Positions 25,872-37,010 of a stretch of DNA of 60,624 nt are shown in pieces. Positions within the stretch are counted from its first letter, which is position 1; every line of letters begins with the position of its first letter. Origin of the DNA: Methylophaga sp. Lineage in GTDB: Bacteria > Pseudomonadota > Gammaproteobacteria > Nitrosococcales > Methylophagaceae. The notes beneath the pieces were generated by a model. It saw nothing but the letters and a program-made list of their open reading frames with translations, made no database searches and was not told the DNA's origin. Location: the NCBI GenBank assembly GCA_030148085.1, contig JASBUF010000091.1, positions 1 through 60,624 on the forward strand, in the 5' to 3' direction. A program made the position numbers and the translations under genes.

Positions 25872-25900
25872 TTTATTAATCGTTAAATACGATTAATAAA
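25872..25900. promoter_or_regulatory. 12-bp perfect inverted repeat upstream of katG
   Basis: TTTATTAATCGT - TAAAT - ACGATTAATAAA: 12-bp arms around five bases, about 115 bases before the katG start. A third near-copy of the half site (TTATTAGTCGT, 25905-25915) follows on the plus strand. The stretch 25690-26013 between cysN and katG is AT-rich and holds only this repeat, the terminator before it and the katG ribosome-binding site; no gene is seen. No OxyR-type or Fur-type consensus is clear, so the binding protein is unknown. Confidence 0.55.
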
Positions 25901-25959
25901 GTAGTTATTAGTCGTTATACAGATTGTTTATGCAGTGTTAACTTGGACGTCAGCAATAG

Positions 25960-28188
<2,229 letters not shown>

Positions 28189-28260
28189 TATTGATGGAAG
28201 AGGAGGAGGCTGTTTACTGGCCTCTCTCGATTCTCTCAAGGTCAGTTCAGCGTTAGACTA

Positions 28261-28287
28261 AGGCAGAGGATTTCCTCTGCCTTTTTT
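28261..28287 (+). terminator. rho-independent terminator of katG
   Basis: AGGCAGAGG - ATTT - CCTCTGCCT stem-loop followed by a T tract, about 70 bases after the katG stop. The next start codon comes within 15 bases, so the lipoprotein gene may only be transcribed by readthrough or from a promoter overlapping this hairpin. Confidence 0.9.
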
Positions 28288-28299
28288 ATGAGGTCTACG

Positions 28300-28485
28300 A
28301 TGGGCAAATTTCTTTTAGCTGCCGCAGCGCTAGTGCTGCTCAACGCCTGCGATACCGAGTCACCGGAAAAAACGGTCTGGGATGATCAGCTCAAAACCAT
28401 GGATAAAGCCCGTGATGCACAACAGCGGGTGCTGGATGCAGCCGAACTGCAGCGCAAAGCGATAGAACAACAGACTCAGCAATAA
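28300..28485 (+). CDS. small lipoprotein, function unknown
   Basis: A 61-residue protein with a lipoprotein signal (MGKFLLAAAALVLLNAC, lipobox LNAC with Cys17) and a short charged, Gln/Lys/Ala-rich helical tail (DDQLKTMDKARDAQQRV to the end) that looks like a coiled coil. The ATG at 28300 is preferred over 28288 because GAGG lies six bases before it. Such short helical lipoproteins are common in Gammaproteobacteria but poorly characterised. Its 3' end overlaps the convergent deoxyinosine glycosylase gene by ten bases. Confidence 0.7.
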   Translation: MGKFLLAAAALVLLNACDTESPEKTVWDDQLKTMDKARDAQQRVLDAAELQRKAIEQQTQQ

Positions 28486-28985
28486 ACTTTGACTCGCTGC
28501 CAGGCAGCGAGTTTTTGTTGAAAACTCATCGCTGCATGGGCTGGGCTGGTGGACGGGAGTTTTTCCAGAGCCGGTTCGGATAACAAGTCTGCCAGAACTG
28601 AGCGACGAAATACCTCTTCGGCTTTACTTCCATTAAAGCAGATGGCCTCAATGCCGAGGTGCTGGCTAAGAAACACATTAAAATCATTGGCCTCAATAGT
28701 CGCTGGATCAATATGCTGATCCAGACTGCCCGGTCGATGGCAGGCTTTTAAGACATCCCACACCGCGACGCCCGCGTCGGTCAGTTGCTGACAACGTGTT
28801 GCGTAGGGTGCATCTCTATCGAGTTCAAATAATGCCGACATAATCGGCCAGAAAGCATTGCGCGGATGTGCATAGTACTGCTGCGCCTCTAATGAGGCGA
28901 CACCGGGCATGGAACCCAAGATGAGTACTTTCGGGGCGCTACCGACCAGGGGCGGGAAGCTGTAACTGAGCTGTTTGTCAGCCAT
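28476..28985 (-). CDS. DNA-deoxyinosine glycosylase (uracil-DNA glycosylase superfamily)
   Basis: A 169-residue protein of the uracil-DNA-glycosylase superfamily, DNA-deoxyinosine glycosylase type. Motif 1 is VLILGSMPGVASLEAQQYYAHPRNAFWPIM and the C-terminal motif is LPSTSPAHAAM. It would remove hypoxanthine or related deaminated bases from DNA. It abuts the DUF3465 gene directly, so it is cotranscribed with it at the end of the glc operon. The 3' end overlaps the lipoprotein gene on the other strand. Confidence 0.88.
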   Translation of the reverse strand: MADKQLSYSFPPLVGSAPKVLILGSMPGVASLEAQQYYAHPRNAFWPIMSALFELDRDAPYATRCQQLTDAGVAVWDVLKACHRPGSLDQHIDPATIEANDFNVFLSQHLGIEAICFNGSKAEEVFRRSVLADLLSEPALEKLPSTSPAHAAMSFQQKLAAWQRVKVYC

Positions 28986-29429
28986 TTACTGATACAGCTG
29001 GCCTTGATGCCGAATCCAGCCATGCGGGTGACGGTTGGCCGGATCATGGTGCGTCCAGTGCATCACACCACCTTTGTTATTCCATTCATACTCACCAAAA
29101 ATCGTTACTTCATCACCGACATTTAAATTATTCAGACGCGGAGCCAAATCAATATTGTGTGCGACTAACAGCGTCTGACCGTCCGTCAGTTCAATGATAA
29201 AGCGCTGGTGGCGACTGCCCTCATTATCATCAGCAAGCAGGCGGCTGACGGTGGCTGTAACTTCTATCTGAACATCGCTTTTCCGCTGCTGGTACAGCTC
29301 TGCGATGCTAACCTCGGCTTTGCTTTGCGTGCTTTCAGTATTTGGCTGGTACTGACTGGCGGCAAAAAATACGATGATAAAGGCAATCAAAAGCCAGAGG
29401 CGTTGTTTTTGGCGTGTCGCTTTAGACAT
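28986..29429 (-). CDS. DUF3465 protein with N-terminal membrane anchor
   Basis: A 147-residue protein with one N-terminal membrane segment (LWLLIAFIIVFFAASQ) and a periplasmic OB-fold-like domain matching DUF3465. The diagnostic motif is GVMHWTHHDPANRHPHGWI near the C-terminus. OB-fold members may bind nucleic acid or sugar, but the role is unknown. It overlaps the end of glcF by eight bases, so it is translated with the glycolate operon and precedes the glycosylase gene. Confidence 0.85.
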   Translation of the reverse strand: MSKATRQKQRLWLLIAFIIVFFAASQYQPNTESTQSKAEVSIAELYQQRKSDVQIEVTATVSRLLADDNEGSRHQRFIIELTDGQTLLVAHNIDLAPRLNNLNVGDEVTIFGEYEWNNKGGVMHWTHHDPANRHPHGWIRHQGQLYQ

Positions 29430-30645
29430 GGTTTACATTCTCGGCAACGAGCTCAAGCCAGTGTTTGAGCGGTTGGTCGGCGGTGGATAAATGCAGTTGG
29501 CAGCCAATATTCGCGGTCACTATCTGCTCGGCCTGTGTAGCTAATAAGGCTTCAAGTTTATGGCTTCGCAGCTGCGCCGACAATCTGGCTTGCAAAATGG
29601 AATAGCTGCCAGCCGAGCCGCAACAGAGATGGCTGTCCTTCACCGGCAGCAATGTAAAGCCCAATGAGGACAAAAGTGCCTCGACTTTACCGGCTAGTTT
29701 CTGCCCGTGCTGCAAACTGCACGGACTTTGAAAGGCAATGCGCTGACCTTGCCCGAGCTGTGACCAGTCTTTGCCTGATAAGGCTTTAGTCAACACTTCA
29801 ACCGGGTCTTTGCTTAATGAGGTGATCTTGGCGGCTTTATCAGCATAGACCGGGTCATCGCGTAATAGATGGCCATAGTCTTTGACCATCACGCCGCAGC
29901 CGCTGGCACTGACAAGAATGGATTCCACCCCAGATTCGACATAAGGCCACCAGGCGTCGATATTATTTCGCATCATTTGCAGTGCCTGCTCAGATGCCGA
30001 TAAATGATGAGCCATCGCGCCACAGCAGCCAGCAGTGTCTGCGCTTAGTAGTTCAATACCGAGCTTATCCAATACAACGGCTAAAGCCTGATTTGTTGCT
30101 GGGCTGGCGACGGATTGTATACAACCGGCTAACACCAGCATTTTTCGAGCATGATGCTTGTTGGAGCAGGCTGCAGCCTGGTTCATGATTGGGATTTTAT
30201 GTTTCAGCGCTTCAGGTAAGACCGGCTGAAACAGCCGACCGGTTTTAATCAGCGCATTGATACGAGATGGGTAAGGCAGGGTGTGGAGCAATAAATGGCG
30301 CAAGAGTGACTGTGGCCAGGGGCGTTTAACCTCTTGTTCTATTAACTCGCGGCCGATATCCGCTAGGCGGCCAAACTGCACACCGGAAGGGCAGGTTGTT
30401 TCACAGGCGCGGCAACTCAGGCAGCGATCCAGTCGTAATTGGGTTTCCGTTGTCGGAGTACTGCCTTCCAGAACCTGTTTGATCAGATAGATGCGGCCTC
30501 GCGGACCATCACGCTCATCACCGAGTAGTTGATAGGTCGGGCAGGTTGCATTGCAGAAACCGCAGTGTACGCAGCTGCGCAAGATAGCTTCGGCTTCCTG
30601 CCCCTTGTTGGTGTTGGCAAATACCGATGTCAGCTGGGTCTGCAT
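29422..30645 (-). CDS. glcF: glycolate oxidase iron-sulfur subunit
   Basis: A 407-residue subunit with two 4Fe-4S motifs near the N-terminus (CVHCGFCNATCPTY and CLSCRACETTCPSGVQFG) and two CCG-type domains further on (GCCGAMAHHL and CCGSAG), which bind electron carriers or heterodisulfide-type centres. With GlcD and GlcE it forms membrane-associated glycolate dehydrogenase, turning glycolate into glyoxylate. glcE and glcD are directly upstream; the glcE stop is three bases before its start. Confidence 0.96.
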   Translation of the reverse strand: MQTQLTSVFANTNKGQEAEAILRSCVHCGFCNATCPTYQLLGDERDGPRGRIYLIKQVLEGSTPTTETQLRLDRCLSCRACETTCPSGVQFGRLADIGRELIEQEVKRPWPQSLLRHLLLHTLPYPSRINALIKTGRLFQPVLPEALKHKIPIMNQAAACSNKHHARKMLVLAGCIQSVASPATNQALAVVLDKLGIELLSADTAGCCGAMAHHLSASEQALQMMRNNIDAWWPYVESGVESILVSASGCGVMVKDYGHLLRDDPVYADKAAKITSLSKDPVEVLTKALSGKDWSQLGQGQRIAFQSPCSLQHGQKLAGKVEALLSSLGFTLLPVKDSHLCCGSAGSYSILQARLSAQLRSHKLEALLATQAEQIVTANIGCQLHLSTADQPLKHWLELVAENVNHV

Positions 30646-30647
30646 CG

Positions 30648-31703
30648 CTAAAAGTCCGGATACAGCTGACCGGGATTGAAGATCGCCTGCGGATCAAAAC
30701 TGTGTTTTAGTTTTTGATGCATGGCCAGCAGGCTGTCGGGAAGTGTGGGCTGACGTAGTTGTCCGTGCACCGCATGGCGGAATAAGCGGGCATGACCACC
30801 CAGATCTGCGGCCAATTCGAAGATCTGTTCAGCAGGCTGTGTAGATTTGATCCAGCGCAGGCCTCCGCCCCAATCAATTAATTGATCGCCATCGACCTCG
30901 ATTTCTCCACTGGCAGGGGGGACAGACAGGCGCCATAACGGTGTTGTCTGCTGAAAAAACGGATGCCGCTGATCCCGCAGCTGCGTCCAGAAATTGGAAC
31001 TGGTTTGATCCTCGCCACCGAGTTTACGACTTGTTGTTTCGACCGCAGTTCGAGTACCGGCAAGGCGAATATGCAGTTGCTCACCATCGTACGCCAGACC
31101 GCTGAGTGGCAGGTTTTGTGAGGCCAGAAAACGCATCTTGTCTAGCGCTTGTTGCTGACTCATGGTTTGCGTCAGATGCTGCTCGCAAGGAAAGGTGGGT
31201 AATACCTTGATGCTGATATCCAGCAAGACGCCCAGCGTGCCCATCGCGCCAACCATCACTCTGGAAACATCGTAGCCAGCCACGTTTTTCATTACCTGAC
31301 CACCGAACTTTAAAATGTCCCCCTTACCGTTAATGATGGTGCAGCCAAGCACAAAGTCACGCGCGCTGCCGCTAAAGGGTCGTATCGGGCCGGAAAGCCC
31401 AGTAGCAACAGCGCCGCCCAGTGTGGTCTGCTCGGTGTAAAACGGCGGTTCAAACGGCAGCATTTGTCCGGCCTCACCCAGGGTTGCTTCAATGTCTTTC
31501 AGGAGCGTGCCGGCGCGGGCCGTCAGCACCAGTTCAGAAGGGTGATAGTCGATAATGCCCTGATGCTCGCGCAGAGATAAAACACAATGCGTTGATGACG
31601 GGCACAGAAACGCTTTGCTGCCACCACCGCGGATGGTTAAAGGCTGCTGTTGTGCTAAAGCCTTTACGACCTGTTGCTGTAATTCTCGGCTTTGGTCGTT
31701 CAT
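30648..31703 (-). CDS. glcE: glycolate oxidase FAD-binding subunit
   Basis: A 351-residue FAD-linked oxidase subunit with the PCMH-type FAD-binding domain (LTIRGGGSKAF and TLGGAVATGLSGPIRPFSGSARDFVLG). It lacks the longer C-terminal FAD-oxidase part seen in GlcD. It starts one base into the glcD stop (TGATG), indicating translational coupling, and runs straight into glcF. Confidence 0.95.
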   Translation of the reverse strand: MNDQSRELQQQVVKALAQQQPLTIRGGGSKAFLCPSSTHCVLSLREHQGIIDYHPSELVLTARAGTLLKDIEATLGEAGQMLPFEPPFYTEQTTLGGAVATGLSGPIRPFSGSARDFVLGCTIINGKGDILKFGGQVMKNVAGYDVSRVMVGAMGTLGVLLDISIKVLPTFPCEQHLTQTMSQQQALDKMRFLASQNLPLSGLAYDGEQLHIRLAGTRTAVETTSRKLGGEDQTSSNFWTQLRDQRHPFFQQTTPLWRLSVPPASGEIEVDGDQLIDWGGGLRWIKSTQPAEQIFELAADLGGHARLFRHAVHGQLRQPTLPDSLLAMHQKLKHSFDPQAIFNPGQLYPDF

Positions 31704-33157
31704 CAGAACCGTTCCAGTTCCGGGTGGGGTAACTGCCCCTGATGGATATGCATGGCACCGAGTTCGGCGCAGCGATGCAGGGTCGGTATGGCTTTACCCG
31801 GGTTCAGGATGCCTGCCGGATCCAGCGCTTCTTTTATGGCATGAAATTGGTTCAATTCGGCGGTGGTGAACTGGCTGCACATCTGGTTTATTTTTTCGAT
31901 ACCGACGCCGTGTTCACCGGTGATGGTGCCGCCGACAGACAGGCATAACTCCAGAATCTTGCCACCTAATTGCTCAGCTTTTTCCAATTCGCCCGGCTTG
32001 TTGGCATTGTAAAGAATCAGCGGATGCAGATTGCCATCGCCGGCATGAAACACATTGGCAACGACGAGACCGAACTCATCTGAGAAGGCACTGATATCTT
32101 TCAATACCTTTGGCAGGTGCCTACGAGGGATTGTGCCGTCCATGCAGTAATAGTCGGGCGACAGGCGGCCGATAGCCGGGAAGGCGGCTTTGCGACCTGC
32201 CCAGAATTGCAGGCGCTGGCTTTCATTGTCAGCGGTGGCAAATGCAATGGGCTGCGTCGGTTTGAGTAGCTCTCGAAGTTGCATAATGCGTTCGGACACT
32301 TCTTCATTGTGACCATCGACTTCACAAAGCAGGATAGCCTCAGCCTCAGTCGGGTAGCCGGGGTGACAATAGTCTTCTGCTGCCTGTATTGCCAGCTTGT
32401 CCATCATTTCGAGGCCAGCGGGAATAATCCCGGCAGCGATGATGGTGGCTACCGCAGCGGCGGCCTTGCTCACATCATCGTAGGCAGCAAGAATGACCTG
32501 CTTGCGTTCAGGTTGAGGCAGAAGTTTGACCGTCACTTCGACAATAATACCGAGCAGGCCTTCTGAGCCGGTCATCAAGGCAAGCAAATCATAACCAGGG
32601 CTGTCATAACTTTTACCACCCAGTGCGATTAAATCGCCTTCCGGTGTAATCAGTTTGAGGCCAAGAATATTATGAACGGTCAGGCCGTATTTCAGACAGT
32701 GAACGCCGCCGGCGTTTTCAGCCACATTGCCACCGATGGTGCAGGCAATCTGTGAGGATGGATCGGGCGCATAATAAAACCCCTGATCGGCAACCGTTTC
32801 AGAAATAGCCAGATTGCGTACACCGGGTTCAACCCTGGCGCAGTGGTTGTCGAGGTCAATCTCAAGAATGCGGTTGAACTTGGCGAGGCTGAGCAAAATT
32901 CCGCTCTCATCGGGCATGGCACCGCCTGACAGGCCGGTTCCAGCACCACGGGCAACGAGAGGAACGCCGAGCTGGTAGCATAAGCGCACCACCGCCTGAA
33001 CCTGTTCGATAGTATCAGGCAGAACAGTAATCAGTGGCAGACGGCGATAGGCCGACAGGGCATCACACTCAAACGGCCGCTGGGCTTCGTCACTGTGTAA
33101 TACCAGCGCCTCAGGAAGAATCTCATGCAACGCTGCGATGAGCAGTTTCTTGTCCAT
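31703..33157 (-). CDS. glcD: glycolate oxidase FAD-linked subunit
   Basis: A 484-residue FAD-dependent subunit that oxidises glycolate. The FAD-binding stretch VPLVARGAGTGLSGGAMP, the IGGNVAENAGGVHCLKYGLT motif and the C-terminal HAGDGNLHPLI and GGTITGEHGVG motifs match the GlcD/D-lactate dehydrogenase group. It is the first gene of the minus-strand run and divergent from cysI, with about 250 bases between. Its substrate could also be another 2-hydroxy acid, but the GlcDEF order favours glycolate. Confidence 0.96.
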   Translation of the reverse strand: MDKKLLIAALHEILPEALVLHSDEAQRPFECDALSAYRRLPLITVLPDTIEQVQAVVRLCYQLGVPLVARGAGTGLSGGAMPDESGILLSLAKFNRILEIDLDNHCARVEPGVRNLAISETVADQGFYYAPDPSSQIACTIGGNVAENAGGVHCLKYGLTVHNILGLKLITPEGDLIALGGKSYDSPGYDLLALMTGSEGLLGIIVEVTVKLLPQPERKQVILAAYDDVSKAAAAVATIIAAGIIPAGLEMMDKLAIQAAEDYCHPGYPTEAEAILLCEVDGHNEEVSERIMQLRELLKPTQPIAFATADNESQRLQFWAGRKAAFPAIGRLSPDYYCMDGTIPRRHLPKVLKDISAFSDEFGLVVANVFHAGDGNLHPLILYNANKPGELEKAEQLGGKILELCLSVGGTITGEHGVGIEKINQMCSQFTTAELNQFHAIKEALDPAGILNPGKAIPTLHRCAELGAMHIHQGQLPHPELERF

Positions 33158-33341
33158 AAGCCTATTCTGTCACACTTTCCTCTTAGTCAGTGTGTAGCAG
33201 CAAGCTACTGTTTTCTGCCGCATTTGTTTGTGAAGCGATGTGTTTCAGCTTGTGTGAGCAAAATTTCGTCAAACAACGGATAAGCGCAATGCTGACGCGG
33301 CATTTAGACAAAGCGTAAATATGGATATAGCTATTTATAAT

Positions 33342-33370
33342 TTCCTGTTATATACCAGCGCGTTTATAAT
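33342..33370 (+). promoter_or_regulatory. putative cysI promoter
   Basis: TATAAT at 33365-33370 lies 17 bases after a weak -35, TTCCTG (33342-33347), about 35 bases before the cysI start. A strong -10 with a poor -35 fits a promoter that needs an activator, such as CysB. An additional TATAAT lies at 33336-33341. Confidence 0.45.
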
Positions 33371-33405
33371 AGTGGGTCCGGTATTTAGCGTTTTAGAGAG
33401 CTTCA

Positions 33406-35058
33406 ATGTATCAATACGATCAGTATGACCAGATGATGGTTGATCAGCGGGTGGCACAATTCCGCGATCAGACTCGTCGTTATCTGGCGGGTGAACTGAC
33501 AGAAGATCAATTCCGTCCGCTGCGTCTGGCCAATGGCCTGTATATTCAGTTGCATGCGCCGATGCTGCGTATCGCAGTGCCTTACGGCATGATGTCGACC
33601 AAGCAGGTGCGTAAAATCGCCGACGTTGCCCGTCGCTACGACAAGGGCTTTGTCCATTTCACCACCCGTACCAACTTTCAACTGAACTGGCCGAAACTGG
33701 AAGACTGTCCTGAAATTCTGGCAGAACTGGCGACCGTGCAGATGCATGCGATCCAGACCAGTGGTAACGATATCCGTAACACCACCACCGATCAGCTGGC
33801 TGGCGTCAATAACGAAGAAGTTGAAGATCCACGTCCATGGGCGGAAATCATCCGTCAGTGGTCTACCTTCCATCCTGAATTCGCTTATCTGCCACGTAAG
33901 TTCAAGATTGCCATTATCGGCTCGAAGACTGACCGTGCGGCGACCAAACTGCACGACATCGGTCTGCATCTGGTCAAAAACCACGATGGCGAAATCGGCT
34001 TTGAAGTGCTGGTAGGCGGTGGTCTTGGCCGTACCCCGGTCATCGGTGAGCAAATCCGCGCCTTCCTTGAAAAAGAAGATTTGCTGTCGTATCTGGAAGC
34101 GATCCTGCGTGTCTATAACCGTCTGGGCCGCCGCGACAACAAATACAAAGCGCGTATCAAAATCACTGTGCGTGAACATGGCATCAACCATATTCGCGAA
34201 CTGGTTGAAGCGGAATGGGTACATATTCGCCAACAACTGCGTCTGGACGAGAAAGAAATTGACCGTGTTAAGGCCTTCTTTACCGGGCCTGACTACGATA
34301 CGCAGGCGGCGGCTGACACCAGCTTTGCTGAAAAACTGACTGCTGATGAAGCCTTTGCCCGTTGGGTGAAGCAAAACACGGTAGAGCACAAAATCGCCGG
34401 TTACCATTCCGTGTACGTCTCGTTGAAGAAACCTGGTCTGGCACCAGGTGACATCACTTCTGAGCAACTGGAAGCAGTGGCGGATCTGGCTGATGAATAC
34501 AGTCTGGGTGAAGTACGCTCTACCCATACCCAGAATCTGCTCTTGGCGGATGTGAAACAGGCAGATCTGTATGACCTGTGGCAGAAATTAAACGCACAAG
34601 AACTGGCGACACCCAATATCAACACCCTGACCGACATTATCTGCTGTCCGGGTCTGGATTACTGTGGTCTGGCCAACGCCACCTCGATTCCGCTGTCGAA
34701 GCAAATCGCTGAGCGTTTTGATGATCTGGATTACCTCTATGATCTGGGCGATATCAAGATCAAGTTCTCCGGTTGTATGAATGGTTGTGCGCACCAAAGC
34801 GTGGGCCATATCGGTATTCTCGGCGTCGATAAGAAAGGCGAAGAGTGGTATCAGTTCACCCTCGGCGGAAGTGCTGAAGCCGATGCGTCACTGGGTGAGC
34901 GTCTGGGTAAAGCGATTCCGAAAGAAGAAGTGGTCGACACCGTTGCGCATCTGCTCGATGCCTATGTTGAATTGCGCCATCAAGATGAGTCATTTTTAGC
35001 TACAGTCCGTCGTTTAGGCGTGGATCCGTTCAAGGAGCGTGTTTATGCAGATAATTAA
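33406..35058 (+). CDS. cysI: sulfite reductase hemoprotein (nitrite/sulfite reductase family)
   Basis: A 550-residue siroheme/[4Fe-4S] reductase. N-terminal ferredoxin-like half-domain QLHAPMLRIAVPYGMMSTKQ and siroheme-binding segment TTRTNFQLNW, and the substrate arginine-containing QTSGNDIRNTTTDQ. The cluster Cys are in CPGLDYCGLANA and GCMNGCAHQSVGHIG. This is the CysI type found beside DUF934 in many Proteobacteria without a CysJ flavoprotein. It completes the sulfate pathway started by cysHDN. It overlaps the DUF934 gene by 14 bases. Confidence 0.94.
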   Translation: MYQYDQYDQMMVDQRVAQFRDQTRRYLAGELTEDQFRPLRLANGLYIQLHAPMLRIAVPYGMMSTKQVRKIADVARRYDKGFVHFTTRTNFQLNWPKLEDCPEILAELATVQMHAIQTSGNDIRNTTTDQLAGVNNEEVEDPRPWAEIIRQWSTFHPEFAYLPRKFKIAIIGSKTDRAATKLHDIGLHLVKNHDGEIGFEVLVGGGLGRTPVIGEQIRAFLEKEDLLSYLEAILRVYNRLGRRDNKYKARIKITVREHGINHIRELVEAEWVHIRQQLRLDEKEIDRVKAFFTGPDYDTQAAADTSFAEKLTADEAFARWVKQNTVEHKIAGYHSVYVSLKKPGLAPGDITSEQLEAVADLADEYSLGEVRSTHTQNLLLADVKQADLYDLWQKLNAQELATPNINTLTDIICCPGLDYCGLANATSIPLSKQIAERFDDLDYLYDLGDIKIKFSGCMNGCAHQSVGHIGILGVDKKGEEWYQFTLGGSAEADASLGERLGKAIPKEEVVDTVAHLLDAYVELRHQDESFLATVRRLGVDPFKERVYADN

Positions 35059-35524
35059 AGATCGTGAAATTGTCGAAGATAACTGGCTGCATCTTGATGA
35101 TGAAGCAGCGCTGGTTGCTGGCAATATCACAGTCTCGCTGGCACGCTGGCAGGAACAACACGAAACGCTGGAAAAGCACGAAGGTGGTCTGGGACTGCGT
35201 CTGACCGGTGATGACCCGCTGGAAGAAGCGGTGCCGGATCTGGCGCGCTTCTCATTGATCGTGCTGATTTTCCCGCAGTTTACTGATGGTCGCTGCTATT
35301 CTTTTGCGCGTCTGCTGCGTGATCGCTATCACTTCAAAGGTGAAATCCGTGCACAAGGCGATGTCCTGCAGGATCAACTGTTCTACATGGCGCAATGCGG
35401 TATCAACAGCTTTGAACTGGCGAACCCGAACCGTCTGACCAATGCACTGTCGGCCTTTGATGACTACACCGAGAGTTATCAGTCCACAGTGTTAAGACCT
35501 GAGCCTCTGTACCGTCGCCGCTAA
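35045..35524 (+). CDS. DUF934 protein, sulfite reduction accessory
   Basis: A 159-residue DUF934 protein from the ATG at 35045 (MQIIKDREIVEDNW). The strongest family motif is LIVLIFPQFTDGRCYSFARLLRD, followed by GDVLQDQLFYMAQCGINSFELA. The ATG is chosen since AAGGAG ends seven bases before it; the GTG at 35039 is too close. DUF934 genes almost always follow cysI-type reductases, implying an accessory role in sulfite reduction. The molecular function is unknown. Confidence 0.92.
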   Translation: MQIIKDREIVEDNWLHLDDEAALVAGNITVSLARWQEQHETLEKHEGGLGLRLTGDDPLEEAVPDLARFSLIVLIFPQFTDGRCYSFARLLRDRYHFKGEIRAQGDVLQDQLFYMAQCGINSFELANPNRLTNALSAFDDYTESYQSTVLRPEPLYRRR

Positions 35525-35536
35525 TCGAGCTGCATC

Positions 35537-36409
35537 ATGGCTGTCTTCGCGATAGGCGATGTTCAGGGCTGTTATGACGAATTGATGAAGATGCTGGATC
35601 AGATTCACTTTGATCCAGCCTCTGATCAAATCTGGTTGGCTGGTGATCTGGTCAATCGTGGTCCAAAATCACTCGAAGTGTTACGTCTTGCTAGAGAGTT
35701 GGGCGACCGCTGCGTTTGTGTATTGGGCAATCATGACTTACATCTGCTGGCCAATGCCGCCGGTGTGGTTGAGTTCCGACATCATATGGATACCATCGAA
35801 CCGGTACTGACTGCGCCGGATAGTGATGAGCTTATGCACTGGCTGCGTCAGCAACCGCTGTTTTATCACGATTCCGGCTTAGGTTTCAGTATGGTGCATG
35901 CCGGCTTGCCGCCAGAGTGGACAGTGGCGGAAGCAATTGAGCGTTCTGCCGAAGTGGAGAACGCGATCAAAGGCGATAACTGGCGTGAGTTCTTCGCGCA
36001 TATGTACGGAAACAAGCCCAAACGCTGGTCCCCCAAGCTTAAAGGCTGGGACAGGCTGCGCTATATCACCAACTGTTTTACCCGGCTGCGCTACTGTCAT
36101 GAAGATGGTCGTCTAGCCTTGAAGTTCAAGGGCGCACCGGAAGACAAACCCTTGCATCAAAAACCCTGGTTTGAAATGCCCAACCGTGCCAGTCAGGATG
36201 ACAATATCGTCTTTGGTCACTGGTCGACACTGGGAGTGGGGCAGTACGGCAATGTGTTTTCGCTGGATAGTGGCGCGGTCTGGGGTGACACGCTGACGGC
36301 CATTAGAATTGATGAGCATCCTTACGAATGGGTGACCGTCGCCGCAGACCCAGAGGGTTTGCCTCATGCCCGTAAGAAAAAGCCAGCCAAGGCACGACGC
36401 TGGTTTTAG
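35537..36409 (+). CDS. apaH: bis(5'-nucleosyl)-tetraphosphatase, symmetrical
   Basis: A 290-residue calcineurin-like metallophosphatase that splits Ap4A into two ADP. Metal-binding motifs FAIGDVQGCYDELM, GDLVNRGPKSLEVL and GNHDLHLLAN, then MVHAGLPPEW and the C-terminal FGHWS. Length matches the enterobacterial enzyme plus a basic tail (RKKKPAKARRWF). It starts 12 bases after the DUF934 gene, so it may be cotranscribed with cysI. Confidence 0.97.
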   Translation: MAVFAIGDVQGCYDELMKMLDQIHFDPASDQIWLAGDLVNRGPKSLEVLRLARELGDRCVCVLGNHDLHLLANAAGVVEFRHHMDTIEPVLTAPDSDELMHWLRQQPLFYHDSGLGFSMVHAGLPPEWTVAEAIERSAEVENAIKGDNWREFFAHMYGNKPKRWSPKLKGWDRLRYITNCFTRLRYCHEDGRLALKFKGAPEDKPLHQKPWFEMPNRASQDDNIVFGHWSTLGVGQYGNVFSLDSGAVWGDTLTAIRIDEHPYEWVTVAADPEGLPHARKKKPAKARRWF

Positions 36410-36511
36410 GCAAGTGTGATTATTTTGAGTACAATAAGCGATACTTTATCAATGCGTGAGATCTTTAAATTAATGATCAATGTCTTAGCACAGTGTGAGG
36501 CTCGAGTATAA

Positions 36512-36964
36512 ATGGCAGCTGGATTACCTCGTAGTAAAGCACGTCGTGCTGCCGTTCAGGCCCTGTATCAGGCGCTGGTGAACAATGAGGCACCACAGAA
36601 AGATGCCCTGGATTTTGTCACTGCAGAGTATGCAGACAAAATTGACAGAAAGTATTTTACGACCCTTGTTGAGGGTACTATTAAGCATCAAGAACAGATT
36701 GATGCTGAACTAGGGCAGGCAGTAGATCGCAGTCTTAGTGCTGTAGACCCGGTAGAAATCTCCGTATTGCGTCTGGCTACCTTCGAATTTATGCACCTGC
36801 CTGAAATTCCTTACCGTGTGGTACTGAATGAAGCGGTCGAGCTAGCTAAATCATTCGGTGGTGAGCAGGGTCATAAATACGTTAATGGTGTGCTCGACAA
36901 GATGGGCGCCCATCTGCGACCGCATGAATATCAGGCTGCCAAACAGGCAAAAGCACGAAAATAA
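36512..36964 (+). CDS. nusB: transcription antitermination factor NusB
   Basis: A 150-residue all-helical NusB that binds boxA RNA and S10 in rRNA antitermination. It shows the N-terminal basic start KARRAAVQALYQAL, the VDPVEISVLRLATFEFMHLPEIPYRVVLNEAVELAKSFGGEQGHKYVNGVLDK core. First gene of the nusB-thiL-pgpA group. ribH, which often precedes nusB, is absent here. Confidence 0.97.
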   Translation: MAAGLPRSKARRAAVQALYQALVNNEAPQKDALDFVTAEYADKIDRKYFTTLVEGTIKHQEQIDAELGQAVDRSLSAVDPVEISVLRLATFEFMHLPEIPYRVVLNEAVELAKSFGGEQGHKYVNGVLDKMGAHLRPHEYQAAKQAKARK

Positions 36965-37010
36965 GCAGGATTCACTACCGTCATCTCGGCGGTAGACTGA
37001 CCAGGAACTG

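Noticed and set aside
25860..25920. OxyR-binding consensus near katG
   Set aside because: The ATAG-N7-CTAT repeat pattern was not found; only the palindrome at 25872-25900 was retained.
33406..34527. Long open frame on the minus strand over cysI (about 374 codons)
   Set aside because: It is the antisense shadow of cysI: the plus frame has all siroheme and cluster motifs and the minus frame has none.
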